DNA of 46,330 nt from a bacterium. Its GTDB lineage: Bacteria; Fidelibacterota; UBA8477; JABMPR01. This document shows positions 17,487-26,572 of the stretch, one piece after another (positions within the stretch are counted from its first letter, which is position 1; each line of letters begins with the position of its first letter). A program made the position numbers and the translations under genes. The stretch is taken from the NCBI GenBank assembly GCA_013202895.1, contig JABMPR010000216.1:1-46330 (forward strand), written 5' to 3'. A model generated the notes under the pieces. It ran no database searches and was not told the DNA's origin. It saw only the letters and a list, made by a program, of their open reading frames with translations.

Positions 17487-19295
17487 TCAGGAGTTCAATT
17501 CGGCGATTTCTTGGTCCAGAGATGCCCAACGTTCGAAAAGCTTGTCAATCTCAGTATTTAGAGCCTCGATGGATAATGAGCATTCCGTTAATATTTCTGG
17601 ATTTGTTGCATTTGCCGGATCATGTAGTTTTTTGTCCAACTCGATTTTTCGCGCTTCTGCTTTACCAATATCTCGTTCCACTTTGGCACTGGTGTTACGT
17701 AGAGATTTCAGTGTCTGATGACGCATTTTATTGTCACGGGGAACGTTGAGTTCCTCTGGTTTTTCCTGCTTATATCCTGAGCGTTGATACTCTATGAGTT
17801 GAAAGGTATCCGCAAAGACTTTTACAGTTCCATCGCCTGATAAGTACATGATTTGATCACATACTCTATCCATGAGGAATCGATCGTGGGTTATTAATAA
17901 CAAGGCGCCGCTATAATCAATAAGACTTTCTTCCAGGACTTCCAGTGTGGGAATATCCAGATCATTTGTCGGTTCATCGAGGATCAGAATTTCAGCAGTC
18001 TCCAACATTAATTTTGCCAGGAGCACGCGGGCGCGTTCACCACCAGACAGCTGAGCAACAGGGAGATCCAACTGTTCCTTTTGGAAAAGAAACTTCTTAG
18101 CCCAGGTACTAATATGTAAGGGATTACCCTGATAGATGACAATGTCCCCATCAGGTGCCAGAGCACGTCTTAGCGATTGATCTGCATCAGGTAATTCTCG
18201 CGTTTGATCCAGGGTCATCATATGGATACCCTGGGCCAGCTCAATTTCCCCGCTATCCGCGGCCAGCTCGCCGCGCAGGATGTTGATTAAACTACTTTTT
18301 CCGCTACCGTTAGCTCCCATTATGCCGATCTTCATCCCAGGGGAGAGAAAAAGCTCTAGATCCTTGAATAAAAGTTTCCCGCCCCTGCTTTTGCTGAGAT
18401 TCCTGGTGAAGAGCAGTTTTTTGGATCGGCGATCCCCAGCTTCAAAATTTATTCCAGCTTCACTGGCTAGGTTATTGCGGTGTTTTAATTCAGACAGATC
18501 GTCTATCATGGTATAAGCCTTATCAATCCGATATTGCGCTTTTGTGGTGCGGGCTTTAGGTCCGCGTCGAAGCCACTCAGTTTCCCGGCGAACCTTGTTG
18601 GACAATGTCAACTCTTCTGAACGTTGGTCGCTCAGATATTTCTCCCTATCCTGAATGAATTGAGAGTAATTGCCTCTAACTTTTAGGTAGCCTTGTTTAT
18701 AGCGATGATCAAGGTCAATGATGGCGTTGCAGATGTTTTCCAGAAAAAGTCGATCGTGGCTGATTAGAATGAAGGCAAAATTGGCTGACTTAAGCAGAGA
18801 TTCTAACCATAGAATGCCTTCCAGATCATTATGATTGGTGGGTTCGTCAAGCAAGACAAGATCACTATCACGGGCCAGGATTGCCGCTAAAGCTACTCGT
18901 TTCTTCCAACCACCGGAGAGCGATTGGACTGACAAATCCAGATCGCTGAACTGGACTTGGTCCTGAATCTCATTCAGTCGTTTCTGAATCTCCCATTTTT
19001 CCAGATGATTAGGGAATTCCGCCTTAATTATTTGTCTGATCGTGGCTCCATCTGGGAAATTATCGATTTGTGAGAGGTAGGCGACACTTGTCCTGGTATT
19101 CGCTGATACCTTGCCTTGATCTACCTGCTCCATCCCGCTCAGAATTTTTAATAAAGTGGATTTACCCGTGCCGTTTGGACCAATTAAACCAATTCGCTCT
19201 CCATTATGAACGTTGAGGGAAAGATCTTTGAATAGCACAGTATTGCCATATGCTTTATGGATACTCTGGGTCGATATCAACACATTTTGAGCCAT
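17487..19295 (-). CDS. uup: ABC-F family ATPase, Uup-like
   Basis: 602 residues with two ATP-binding cassettes in one chain and no membrane domain. Cassette 1 has Walker A GPNGTGKS (39-46), signature LSGGWKKR and Walker B LVLLDEPTNH. Cassette 2 has GANGSGKSS, LSGGERAR and LILDEPTND. Between them is the basic linker of ABC-F proteins (EWLRRGPKARTTKAQYR), and residues from about 535 to 602 form the C-terminal coiled coil typical of Uup. Uup/ABC-F proteins act on ribosomes or branched DNA; Uup influences precise transposon excision in E. coli. It lies 19 bases downstream of the CHAD gene and probably shares its transcript. It converges on the AddAB fusion gene. Confidence 0.9.
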   Translation of the reverse strand: MAQNVLISTQSIHKAYGNTVLFKDLSLNVHNGERIGLIGPNGTGKSTLLKILSGMEQVDQGKVSANTRTSVAYLSQIDNFPDGATIRQIIKAEFPNHLEKWEIQKRLNEIQDQVQFSDLDLSVQSLSGGWKKRVALAAILARDSDLVLLDEPTNHNDLEGILWLESLLKSANFAFILISHDRLFLENICNAIIDLDHRYKQGYLKVRGNYSQFIQDREKYLSDQRSEELTLSNKVRRETEWLRRGPKARTTKAQYRIDKAYTMIDDLSELKHRNNLASEAGINFEAGDRRSKKLLFTRNLSKSRGGKLLFKDLELFLSPGMKIGIMGANGSGKSSLINILRGELAADSGEIELAQGIHMMTLDQTRELPDADQSLRRALAPDGDIVIYQGNPLHISTWAKKFLFQKEQLDLPVAQLSGGERARVLLAKLMLETAEILILDEPTNDLDIPTLEVLEESLIDYSGALLLITHDRFLMDRVCDQIMYLSGDGTVKVFADTFQLIEYQRSGYKQEKPEELNVPRDNKMRHQTLKSLRNTSAKVERDIGKAEARKIELDKKLHDPANATNPEILTECSLSIEALNTEIDKLFERWASLDQEIAELNS

Positions 19296-19314
19296 TAATA
19301 TGGATTATATCTGT

Positions 19315-20175
19315 TTAGTCATTTGCTTTTAATGACAGATAAAGATCAGGGTCCCAGCGGAAATATAGTTTTCCCCCAAGATCAAAAGCCTGGACTAAAA
19401 GTTGTTCCCGTCTGTTAACAATAAAGGCTCGTAGATCCAAACCAGCTATTGAAGGGAGCAGGGACTGAAAGACATCCAGATCGTGGATATCGCCCAATAA
19501 TGTGCCCAAAACCTGACTTCTTACCAGCGGGTGCTCCCTTTGCTCAAGGTCGTCACCAAACAGGAAGCGCAATTGATACCAAAGTCGCTTGACCTTCTTG
19601 CGCCAGCTGTGAATAGTCTCACTTTTTGGGTTATTGATGGCATTTTGCAAGGTTTTCTGGCCTGATTCGAATGAGCTATTTATCTGCAAATATGTCATTT
19701 CAGCAGATGGATCGATACTGCCTGCCTGAAATTGCCTGGTAAAAACACTGACCAAACGATCAATCTCAGCTATTTCATAGGGATTCGGTAGAGGTTTGAG
19801 AACATGAGGATTTTGCTGAAGCCCACTCTCTAGACGAGGATCGAGAAGCTCATTGGAGGCTTCTACAATGGATTGGTATGTTTCCAAGTTTACATGAGCA
19901 TCTCGATAGGGAGCGAGAATGTGGCTCACCTTTCGCAGATATGAATTTTGAATTGCGTAAGCACCAGAGTCAAATCGCAGTATAGCCCGCAGGAATTTTG
20001 TTCTTTTGCGAATACCGTGAATAGCCAAGATAGGATCTATGTGGATGTCAATCAGGAATTCATTTAACTCTCGGAGTAATTGGATGATCTCTTCTCGATA
20101 AGTTGGAAACATGATGGCAATATAATCGATGACCCGACCGATGCTATCAGTTGCCAGGTCGTCGCTGAAACTCAA
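19315..20175 (-). CDS. CHAD domain protein
   Basis: 286 residues of helical CHAD domain. The conserved basic segments are seen in both halves: IHGIRKRTKFLRAILRF near 53-68 with PYRDAHVNLETY, and IHSWRKKVKRLWYQLRFL with GDIHDLDVF. CHAD domains bind inorganic polyphosphate through these His/Arg/Lys surfaces and often locate to polyphosphate granules. No CYTH triphosphatase domain or polyphosphate kinase gene is nearby. The start is a TTG at 20175 without a good Shine-Dalgarno; the next Met is at residue 22, but that would remove little of the domain, so the start is uncertain. It precedes uup in an apparent two-gene operon. Confidence 0.85.
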   Translation of the reverse strand: MSFSDDLATDSIGRVIDYIAIMFPTYREEIIQLLRELNEFLIDIHIDPILAIHGIRKRTKFLRAILRFDSGAYAIQNSYLRKVSHILAPYRDAHVNLETYQSIVEASNELLDPRLESGLQQNPHVLKPLPNPYEIAEIDRLVSVFTRQFQAGSIDPSAEMTYLQINSSFESGQKTLQNAINNPKSETIHSWRKKVKRLWYQLRFLFGDDLEQREHPLVRSQVLGTLLGDIHDLDVFQSLLPSIAGLDLRAFIVNRREQLLVQAFDLGGKLYFRWDPDLYLSLKAND

Positions 20176-20294
20176 AGGTGTATGATGCTATAACACAATT
20201 AGGAAAGAAAGAATACGTTTGTACTCCCAGATCATACATTCAAGTAGCTGAGACCACTTTTCTACGATCCTTGGATCCTGGATCTTATTATCAA

Positions 20295-20322
20295 TGGACA
20301 ATCCTCTTTACAGAACTACATT
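20295..20322 (+). promoter_or_regulatory. Candidate promoter for the penicillin-acylase family gene
   Basis: TGGACA (20295-20300), a 16-base spacer and TACATT (20317-20322), followed by TTCAGC. Spacing and the downstream T-rich/AGC element match the candidates at 2177 and 7408. Confidence 0.4.
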
Positions 20323-20352
20323 TTCAGCATAACAAAATTAGGAGGTGGGGCT

Positions 20353-22782
20353 GTGAAAAAGCTTGGTACGATACTACTTGTCGTCGTCATTTTAGTTGTC
20401 GGTGTGATTGCCTGGGCAAAGTTCTTTTACCTAAAAGGACCGCTAGCAATTTATGAAGGACAACTCACCTTCTCCCAGCTCTCTGAACCTGTTGATGTTT
20501 TTACTGATGAGTTCGGTGTTCCACATGTGTATGCCCAGAATGAGGAAGACCTGTTCTTTGCCGCTGGTTATTTGCAGGCATCAGAACGGCTATATAAAAT
20601 GGATGTTATCGCACGTGCAGTAGAAGGCAGATTGTCGGAAGCCTTTGGTCCTGATTTGCTCGAAGATGATAAATATTTACGAACCTGGGGTTTTCATAGG
20701 ATCGGAAAAAAAGTTGTTAAATCAATGGCATCTGAGACACGCGAGCTTCTCGAACGCAGTGTAGCTGGAATCAACGCCTATATCGATGGACACCATGATG
20801 ATTTGCCAGTTGAGTTCATCATCGCTGGTCATAAACCGCTTCATTGGGAATTAGAGCATATTGTCGGTTATGCCCGGTTAATGGGACATGATCTGTGTCT
20901 GGCATGGATGCCAGAGGTGATTTTTGGTGGTGTTTTGGATAAGCTGGGAGACGAGAAAGCTCGGGAATTATACCCGGTTTACCCTGATACAAAACCCTAC
21001 ATCGTACCCAAAGTCCCTGAAAATTTTAGCGCAGTCGCAGAAGATCTATTTAAAAGCGAAAACAGGATTCGTAATATTACAAGCGCAATTGGTTCGCACA
21101 TAGGGAGCAACAGCTGGGTGCTTAGCGGGACAAAAACAAAGAGCGGGAGGCCCATCCTCGCTAACGATCCCCACCTGGCATTCTCTCAGCCTGCTGTCTG
21201 GTATGAAATGCACCTTGTAGGCGGTCGCTTTGATGTTGCCGGGGTAACGCTGGCAGGTGTCCCTCTGGTCATTCTGGGACAAAATCAGTACTATGCCTGG
21301 GGTTTCACAAACGTTATGGTTGACGACACGGATTTTTATGTCGAGGTTACAGACGAAGAACATCCGGATCAGTATTACTATGATGGAGAATGGCGTGATA
21401 TGATCATCCACCAACAAACTATTCCGGTAAAGGGCGAAGATCCCGTGATCTATGATGTAAGAGAGACGCATCACGGTCCTATCATTAATGATGTACATAA
21501 AGTATTAAAGGTAGAGGAAAATAAGACTTCACCCATAGCGATGTCCTGGGTGGGAAACTATATCACCAATGAAGTTGATGCATTTTTTGGGCTGAATATG
21601 GCTCGCAACTGGGAAGAATTCTCAGCAGCCGCAGAAAATTTCTGGATTCCCGGTCAAAACATGGTCTATGCAGATCTGAATGGCAATATCGGTTGGCGCC
21701 CAGCGGTTGCATTACCCTTGCGAGCACGTGGAACTGGATTAGTCCCACTCCCAGGTGATGATCCACAGTGGGACTGGCAAGGCTTTGTTCCCTTCGAAGA
21801 TATGCCCTATCAGTACAACCCGGATCAAGGTTACATCGCTACAGCAAACAATAAAACCATTGGCGATGAGTTTCCTCACTATATCAGTGCTTATTGGGAA
21901 CCCCCAGCTCGGGCAAATCGTATCCACGAGATGTTAGATGTACCGGACAAGCTTTACGCAGTCGAGGATATGCAAAATATCCAAATGGATTATCTCTCTG
22001 ATCATGCACGTGATCTGACACCCCTATTTGTTGATTTATTAAAAGACGCCGATATGAGTAATCCCCAACTAAAGGCGGCTTTCAATGCGCTAAAAAATTG
22101 GGATTATATACAAGGAAAAACCTCCGTTGCGACAGCTGTGTTCAATGCCTTGTGGGTCAAATTCGCATATAATCTATACGGCGATGAAATGGATCTCATT
22201 GGCCCAGAATTCAAGGACGGTTTCTTTAAATTGGCTAATCTGAGTATTCGGAACGCAATTTTTTTATTGGAGCATCTTCCTGGATCTTCCTGGTTTGATG
22301 ATGTGTCTACGACAGATATAGTGGAAACTCCACAGATGATAGTTGACCGTTCCTTCAGGGAGACTGTATCTGAGCTGGAGGCTCGATTTGGTAAGGATCC
22401 AGTGGATTGGAAATGGGCTGAAATGCATACCCTCACGCACAAACATCCCCTGGCAAAGATAAAGGTTCTGGATTGGCTTCTGAATCTGAATGTCGGTCCA
22501 TTCCCGGCAGCAGGCTCCGGAACTACTGTGAATAATATGGAATACCGCATGTATGATCCATATGATGTAGTTCTTGGACCTTCAGTCAGACACATATATG
22601 ATTATGCCGATTTTCAGAAGGGCGGGCTGAGCGTTTTGCCAACTGGACAGTCAGGGAATCCTTTATCCCCTCATTACGCTGATCAGGCTGAAATGTACAA
22701 TACGGGTAAATATAGAGTCTTTCCCATAGATGAAGAAACGATCAAGAATGCAGGATATAAACATCTGGTTATGATACCCTAG
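20353..22782 (+). CDS. Penicillin acylase family Ntn-hydrolase
   Basis: 809 residues. An N-terminal hydrophobic helix (about 5-25) works as signal or membrane anchor, so the enzyme acts in the periplasm. The N-terminal nucleophile motif GSNSW starts at Gly251, making Ser252 the expected nucleophile after autocatalytic cleavage into alpha and beta chains. Downstream the family blocks SGRPILANDPHL, YYAWGFTNVMVDDTDFY and IATANNKTIGDEFPHYIS are present. The family covers penicillin G acylases, acyl-homoserine-lactone acylases and related amidases; the substrate cannot be told from the sequence. GTG start at 20353, with AGGAGG at 20340-20345. Length is normal and no defect is seen. Confidence 0.9.
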   Translation: MKKLGTILLVVVILVVGVIAWAKFFYLKGPLAIYEGQLTFSQLSEPVDVFTDEFGVPHVYAQNEEDLFFAAGYLQASERLYKMDVIARAVEGRLSEAFGPDLLEDDKYLRTWGFHRIGKKVVKSMASETRELLERSVAGINAYIDGHHDDLPVEFIIAGHKPLHWELEHIVGYARLMGHDLCLAWMPEVIFGGVLDKLGDEKARELYPVYPDTKPYIVPKVPENFSAVAEDLFKSENRIRNITSAIGSHIGSNSWVLSGTKTKSGRPILANDPHLAFSQPAVWYEMHLVGGRFDVAGVTLAGVPLVILGQNQYYAWGFTNVMVDDTDFYVEVTDEEHPDQYYYDGEWRDMIIHQQTIPVKGEDPVIYDVRETHHGPIINDVHKVLKVEENKTSPIAMSWVGNYITNEVDAFFGLNMARNWEEFSAAAENFWIPGQNMVYADLNGNIGWRPAVALPLRARGTGLVPLPGDDPQWDWQGFVPFEDMPYQYNPDQGYIATANNKTIGDEFPHYISAYWEPPARANRIHEMLDVPDKLYAVEDMQNIQMDYLSDHARDLTPLFVDLLKDADMSNPQLKAAFNALKNWDYIQGKTSVATAVFNALWVKFAYNLYGDEMDLIGPEFKDGFFKLANLSIRNAIFLLEHLPGSSWFDDVSTTDIVETPQMIVDRSFRETVSELEARFGKDPVDWKWAEMHTLTHKHPLAKIKVLDWLLNLNVGPFPAAGSGTTVNNMEYRMYDPYDVVLGPSVRHIYDYADFQKGGLSVLPTGQSGNPLSPHYADQAEMYNTGKYRVFPIDEETIKNAGYKHLVMIP

Positions 22783-22808
22783 CCTTGTTTACCGGGCATA
22801 ATCACTAT

Positions 22809-22914
22809 GTCATCCTGAACCATAGGTGAAGGATCTTGGCCCAATACCGTGATTTATGGTGTTATATTGATAAAGACCAAGATTCCTCCCTCGCCAAGGC
22901 GGAGTCAGAATGAC
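22809..22914 (+). repeat. Dispersed intergenic repeat with terminal inverted ends, copy 2
   Basis: A 106-base unit begins with GTCATCCTGA (22809-22818) and ends with TCAGAATGAC (22905-22914), which are inverted copies of each other with one mismatch. The interior shares 27 of 33 bases with 7149-7181. The unit contains no reading frame and lies between two genes. Confidence 0.7.
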
Positions 22915-23039
22915 ACCTATGTGTGTAATCCACAAGCATGTGTTTAGGTTCTTTACTGAATGCCTTGGAATACCTAATTATTGATTTTCAACAATATCGC
23001 TATCCTTGTGATGCTAATATTCCAAACTAATTTGCACAC

Positions 23040-23876
23040 ATGTTTAGCCTGCTCCTGACCCTGGCCCTTCTGGCTATGCTTTTACACCATTTTTTTATAT
23101 GGAAGCCTCTGGATACTTCTGTATTGTATCAAAAGCACGCTTATCTGTTATTCGGGCATCGTGGAACCCCGGAATGTGAGCCCGAAAATACTATGCCTTC
23201 TTTTGAGCGGGCGATTGCAGATGGCTGCAACGCAATTGAATTGGATGTTTATCGAACCACAGACGGTCATCTCATCGTTTTTCATGATGATACCCTTGAA
23301 CGTACGACCAATGGGACAGGCCGGGTTGCAGATCACACACTAGCTGAACTTCAGGAACTTAATGCAGCCCATCACTGGCCAGGAAGAGAAGAAAGAATCC
23401 CAACCTTAAAAACGGTCATCGATACTTTGCCCAATGATATAATTTTTAATTTTGAGATTAAAAACTTCTCATTTTTTTCTGAACAACGTACAGAGTTGGA
23501 ACTGGTTCGATTTATTCGCGAGAACAATCTTCGGGATCGGGTTATACTGTCATCTTTCAATCCCTTAAATATCTGGCGGGTAAAAATGTCCGACCCAAAA
23601 ATATTTACCGCATTACTTTGGTATAATCCCAGTATGTTATCCCTGAGGCACCCAATAGGTGTCCACCTGTCCCACCCTGATCTTTTCCATCCCTTTGAGG
23701 AGAACGTGAACTGGGGGGTGCAGTTTTGGTCCAGAGTAAAACGAATTCCCATGCATGTCTGGGTAGTAAATGATGCGGAGGGGATGAAGAAATTTGCCCG
23801 GAATCCTATGATTAAGGGTATAATGTCAGATAACGCTAAATTATTAGTAGACACACTGGGAGACGAGCTGCTCTAA
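23040..23876 (+). CDS. Glycerophosphodiester phosphodiesterase family protein
   Basis: 278 residues. A single N-terminal hydrophobic helix (about 3-20) would anchor it in the membrane. The TIM-barrel active-site motifs are present: HRG (40-42), EPENT with Glu49/Asn50, AIELDVYRT, and FHDDTLERTTNGTG with the second catalytic His. The enzyme releases an alcohol from glycerophosphodiesters, yielding glycerol-3-phosphate, for lipid head-group recycling. The stop overlaps the start of the MarC gene (TAATG), so both are translationally coupled. ATG 23040 is used; no strong Shine-Dalgarno is visible. Confidence 0.92.
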   Translation: MFSLLLTLALLAMLLHHFFIWKPLDTSVLYQKHAYLLFGHRGTPECEPENTMPSFERAIADGCNAIELDVYRTTDGHLIVFHDDTLERTTNGTGRVADHTLAELQELNAAHHWPGREERIPTLKTVIDTLPNDIIFNFEIKNFSFFSEQRTELELVRFIRENNLRDRVILSSFNPLNIWRVKMSDPKIFTALLWYNPSMLSLRHPIGVHLSHPDLFHPFEENVNWGVQFWSRVKRIPMHVWVVNDAEGMKKFARNPMIKGIMSDNAKLLVDTLGDELL

Positions 23877-24523
23877 TGGAACTACTCCAATATATCGTTA
23901 AAGTACTGCCTGCCGTGATCGTGATTCTGAATCCCTTTGGTGGTGCATTGATCTTTGTTTCTTTGACACAGAGTGATGATCGAGGAGAGCTCATTCAGAA
24001 ATCGCGGCGAACCGCTCTGACTGTTGTAGCAACCCTCTTAGTGTTTATGTTTCTTGGACAACTCATCTTTGAACTTTTTCACATTACTCTAGATGCTTTC
24101 CGAATAGCGGGAGGGATACTGTTATTCGGGATGGGAATGAGTATGATTCGTGGTCAACATCCCCAATCCAAGATTACAGAGAAGGAGCGGGCAGAAGTCG
24201 TCTATCAGGAGGATATTTCTATCATCCCTATGGGTATACCGGTTTTGAGCGGACCAGGTAGTATTGCCACGATTATGGTTTTTCGATCTCATGCTGTGCA
24301 GACCTATGAAATTGTCACCCTTATGATTTCAGTTTTACTGGCAGGTATCCTGGTCTTTTATGTCTTGAAATATTCACATATCATGGTAAACAGATTTGGA
24401 AAAACAGCTCTGCGCATTATCTCACGTCTCATGGGTCTCCTGGTGGTGACCATGGCTGTTCAATTCATCATTTCAGGTGTGACAGCTGTACTATCTGGCG
24501 CTTTCCCGGGACTACTCAGCTAA
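23876..24523 (+). CDS. MarC family integral membrane protein
   Basis: 215 residues with six predicted membrane helices. The MarC/UPF0056 signature NPFGGALIFVSLT (about 20-32) and the downstream segment MGIPVLSGPGSIATIMV are typical. Function of the family is unsettled: it was named after the E. coli marC locus but is not required for multiple antibiotic resistance. Its ATG overlaps the stop of the phosphodiesterase gene by one base, so it belongs to the same transcript. Confidence 0.92.
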   Translation: MELLQYIVKVLPAVIVILNPFGGALIFVSLTQSDDRGELIQKSRRTALTVVATLLVFMFLGQLIFELFHITLDAFRIAGGILLFGMGMSMIRGQHPQSKITEKERAEVVYQEDISIIPMGIPVLSGPGSIATIMVFRSHAVQTYEIVTLMISVLLAGILVFYVLKYSHIMVNRFGKTALRIISRLMGLLVVTMAVQFIISGVTAVLSGAFPGLLS

Positions 24524-24563
24524 GCTCAATACCCAATATACTTCAGATCATTCCATTTTAGTC

Positions 24564-24591
24564 TTGCACTAAGATAATTTTTGTCTACTTT
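24564..24591 (+). promoter_or_regulatory. Candidate promoter of the regulator/TonB operon
   Basis: TTGCAC (24564-24569), a 16-base spacer and TACTTT (24586-24591). The -10 box is the first half of the perfect palindrome at 24586-24604, which would place a bound regulator directly over it. Confidence 0.55.
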
Positions 24592-24604
24592 GTAGTACAA
24601 AGTA
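24586..24604 (+). promoter_or_regulatory. Palindromic operator, probably bound by the winged-helix regulator at 25211
   Basis: A perfect inverted repeat TACTTTG-TAGTA-CAAAGTA lies 40 bases before the first gene of the operon and overlaps the predicted -10 box. Its symmetry suits a dimeric winged-helix protein, and such a regulator is encoded two genes downstream. Pairing of site and protein is inference. Confidence 0.65.
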
Positions 24605-24644
24605 CTTTTCAGCAAAGAAAATGTGCGAAATGATATGAGGAATT

Positions 24645-25205
24645 ATGAACGAACAAATTGAAATGATAGACCGGGTCCTGGGAGAGCTACAGAAAAATGT
24701 TGCCGCAAAAGCCGCTAAAATTTTTCTGCTGGGGTGGGGCATAGTTCTGGGCTGCATCACTCACTTGCTGTTGGGCTATTTTGACAAATATGAGTGGCTG
24801 ATGGTAAATTGGATCGTTATTTCTTTTCTGAGCATGATCCTTGGTATCCTAATGTTTGGGAGAGATACATCAAGATCAAAAAGTTCTAAACATGAGATAC
24901 TGCTACTCAATCTCTGGGGCGTCGCAGGACTCGTCCAGCTGTATATTGGATTTGTAGCTCCATATGCAGGATTTATTGAATCCGAAAACGCATTACCAAT
25001 GGTTCTACTCATAATGTTCATATCAGTGATGGTCACAGGTCTGGCCGTCGATCATAGACCCACAATAGGCTTGAGCATTTTCTGGGTCATTGGGTCAATC
25101 ACAGCCTCTTTACTACCAGACCAGTTTCAAGTACTTGTACTCCTTGTAGTAGTACTCTGTGGATTTCTCCTGCCATCCTACCTCATTAAGGTGAAATTCA
25201 ACTAA
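24645..25205 (+). CDS. Membrane protein of unknown function, partner of the winged-helix regulator
   Basis: 186 residues. A short amphipathic cytoplasmic N-terminus (EQIEMIDRVLGELQKN) is followed by about six hydrophobic segments, paired as GWGIVLGCITHLLLGYF, WIVISFLSMILGILMF, LWGVAGLVQLYIGFVAPYAGF, VLLIMFISVMVTGLAVD, GLSIFWVIGSITASLL and VLVLLVVVLCGFLLPSYLI. No enzyme or transporter motif is seen. ATG 24645 has GAGGA about 6 bases upstream. The regulator gene follows after 5 bases. Pairing of such a membrane protein with a small winged-helix regulator suggests sensing or an envelope-stress role, but this is only inference. Confidence 0.75.
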   Translation: MNEQIEMIDRVLGELQKNVAAKAAKIFLLGWGIVLGCITHLLLGYFDKYEWLMVNWIVISFLSMILGILMFGRDTSRSKSSKHEILLLNLWGVAGLVQLYIGFVAPYAGFIESENALPMVLLIMFISVMVTGLAVDHRPTIGLSIFWVIGSITASLLPDQFQVLVLLVVVLCGFLLPSYLIKVKFN

Positions 25206-25210
25206 GCGAT

Positions 25211-25510
25211 ATGCTAGACTTCAAATCACTGAATCCGTTAATCCATACCCCGGTTCGTTTGGGGATAATGACAGTTTTAAGTCAACAAGATAGCTGTGAC
25301 TTTAACTTTTTGAAGAAAACCCTGGATACCTCAGACGGAAATTTAAGTACCCATATCACCAAACTCGAAACTGCTGGATATCTGAGTATAACAAAAATCT
25401 TCCAAAATAAATTACCAAATACTTCGTACAGCCTGACCCAACTTGGCAAAATGGAATTATCAACCTATCTCACCAAGATGCGCAATATTTTGCAGCAATC
25501 AGAGATTTAG
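25211..25510 (+). CDS. Winged-helix transcriptional regulator (HTH_34-type)
   Basis: 99 residues made up almost wholly of one winged-helix DNA-binding domain: FKSLNPLIHTPVRLGIMTVL (helix 1), then the helix-turn-helix FNFLKKTLDTSDGNLSTHITKLETAGYL with recognition helix around NLSTHITKLE, and the wing TKIFQNKLPNTSYSLTQLG. This is the pattern of the small ArsR/MarR-like group called HTH_34 or transcriptional regulator domain, typically an autorepressor without ligand domain. The perfect palindrome at 24586-24604 in its own promoter is the likely binding site. It lies between the membrane protein and the secreted-protein gene in a closely spaced operon. Confidence 0.88.
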   Translation: MLDFKSLNPLIHTPVRLGIMTVLSQQDSCDFNFLKKTLDTSDGNLSTHITKLETAGYLSITKIFQNKLPNTSYSLTQLGKMELSTYLTKMRNILQQSEI

Positions 25511-25519
25511 AAGACCCAA

Positions 25520-26572
25520 ATGAATAAGCCCATAAATAAATTCAAAGTGATGACCCTCTTGATTTTAGTGATCTTTTTTAATCAAACCTGGGCTCAGAAA
25601 TTCAAATGGCCAAACATTGAAACTTTCATTTCAGATACCTTAAATATTCAAGTCCCGGTGGACTCGACCATCGATGGAGACCTGACTCAATTGAAGGTGA
25701 TCGATTCAAGAGATCTTGAGGGTGATATACTGGGAATTAGCCAGACCAAAAAATTCAGATATATCCCTGTGGATCAGTACCTGGTCCTGAACCAATCTCT
25801 TGCGGATTTGTTCCAGACGCGCTTCGTTACAGACTCTTTGCAGTTATCAGGGACCCTCCATGTTTCAAAACTGATACTCTGGTGGGACGGTGCACCGGTA
25901 CTGAATAAAGGTCTCTGTCTGAATGCCTATACGACCTACCATGATACGAACGCTGAGCCCCAAAGTGATTGGCTCTGGGAAATTCGCCTCAAAAAAGAGA
26001 AGAAGGAGGAGGAAGCCGCCTACTTGAGCAGGTTTGTTCAGGAGCTTATCAACCAGCAGTCAGAAGCTTTGGCCAGGGGTGATTTCAATTCGGAATTCTA
26101 TCCTCATTTGTTTCGTCGGCAGCTCATGACCTGGTCTGAGTTTATCTTTTTCAAGGACGGTTATGCTATAAATGCCCACTTCACCCTGGATTTTCCAGCG
26201 GATCAAAAATCGAGCTGGAAAAGGGGTTCCCCGGGACTGTTTTACAGAAAGTCTGACATCCATGAATCTGTCGCCATTGGTGGGAAGGATCAGCAATGGT
26301 ACTGGCGATTATCACCAGCGTTGATAAGCAAGACCTCAAGCACTTTTCGCTTGGGATTCAATAATTTTGAGGGTGGTCATTTTGATCATCTAAAATACTG
26401 GAACCTCCTATACTTAAACTTTTCAGGTCAGGCTATTCTCGAATATCGTCCGGTTCACCATAAAGGATTATATGGTGGTCTGGGTGTATATGCTGGATAC
26501 AATATTCTTCCAAAGGTTATTCCGCGTGCCGAAATTGGGCTTCTAATGAGTGTGGGGGTGATACTACCATGA
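25520..26572 (+). CDS. Secreted protein of unknown function, upstream of TonB receptor
   Basis: 350 residues. A signal peptide ending near TWAQ (about residue 26) predicts export. The mature part has no recognised family. The middle part is a mixed charged region with a helix KKEKKEEEAAYLSRFVQELINQQ. The last 120 residues have alternating hydrophobic strands (WYWRLSPALISK, LLYLNFSGQAILEYRP, GGLGVYAGYNILPK) and could be a small beta-barrel or beta-sandwich. The stop codon overlaps the start of the TonB receptor (ATGA at 26569-26572), which indicates coupled expression and a role together with that receptor. A periplasmic or outer-membrane location is inferred. Confidence 0.75.
   Translation: MNKPINKFKVMTLLILVIFFNQTWAQKFKWPNIETFISDTLNIQVPVDSTIDGDLTQLKVIDSRDLEGDILGISQTKKFRYIPVDQYLVLNQSLADLFQTRFVTDSLQLSGTLHVSKLILWWDGAPVLNKGLCLNAYTTYHDTNAEPQSDWLWEIRLKKEKKEEEAAYLSRFVQELINQQSEALARGDFNSEFYPHLFRRQLMTWSEFIFFKDGYAINAHFTLDFPADQKSSWKRGSPGLFYRKSDIHESVAIGGKDQQWYWRLSPALISKTSSTFRLGFNNFEGGHFDHLKYWNLLYLNFSGQAILEYRPVHHKGLYGGLGVYAGYNILPKVIPRAEIGLLMSVGVILP

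Noticed and set aside
17139-17561. 140-codon frame bridging the end of the AddAB fusion and uup
   Set aside because: Overlaps coding sequence of both neighbours in other frames and has no domain or composition of a real protein.
22104-22595. 163-codon minus-strand frame inside the penicillin-acylase gene
   Set aside because: Antisense shadow of a well-supported gene, with Ser/Arg-rich composition typical of such shadows.
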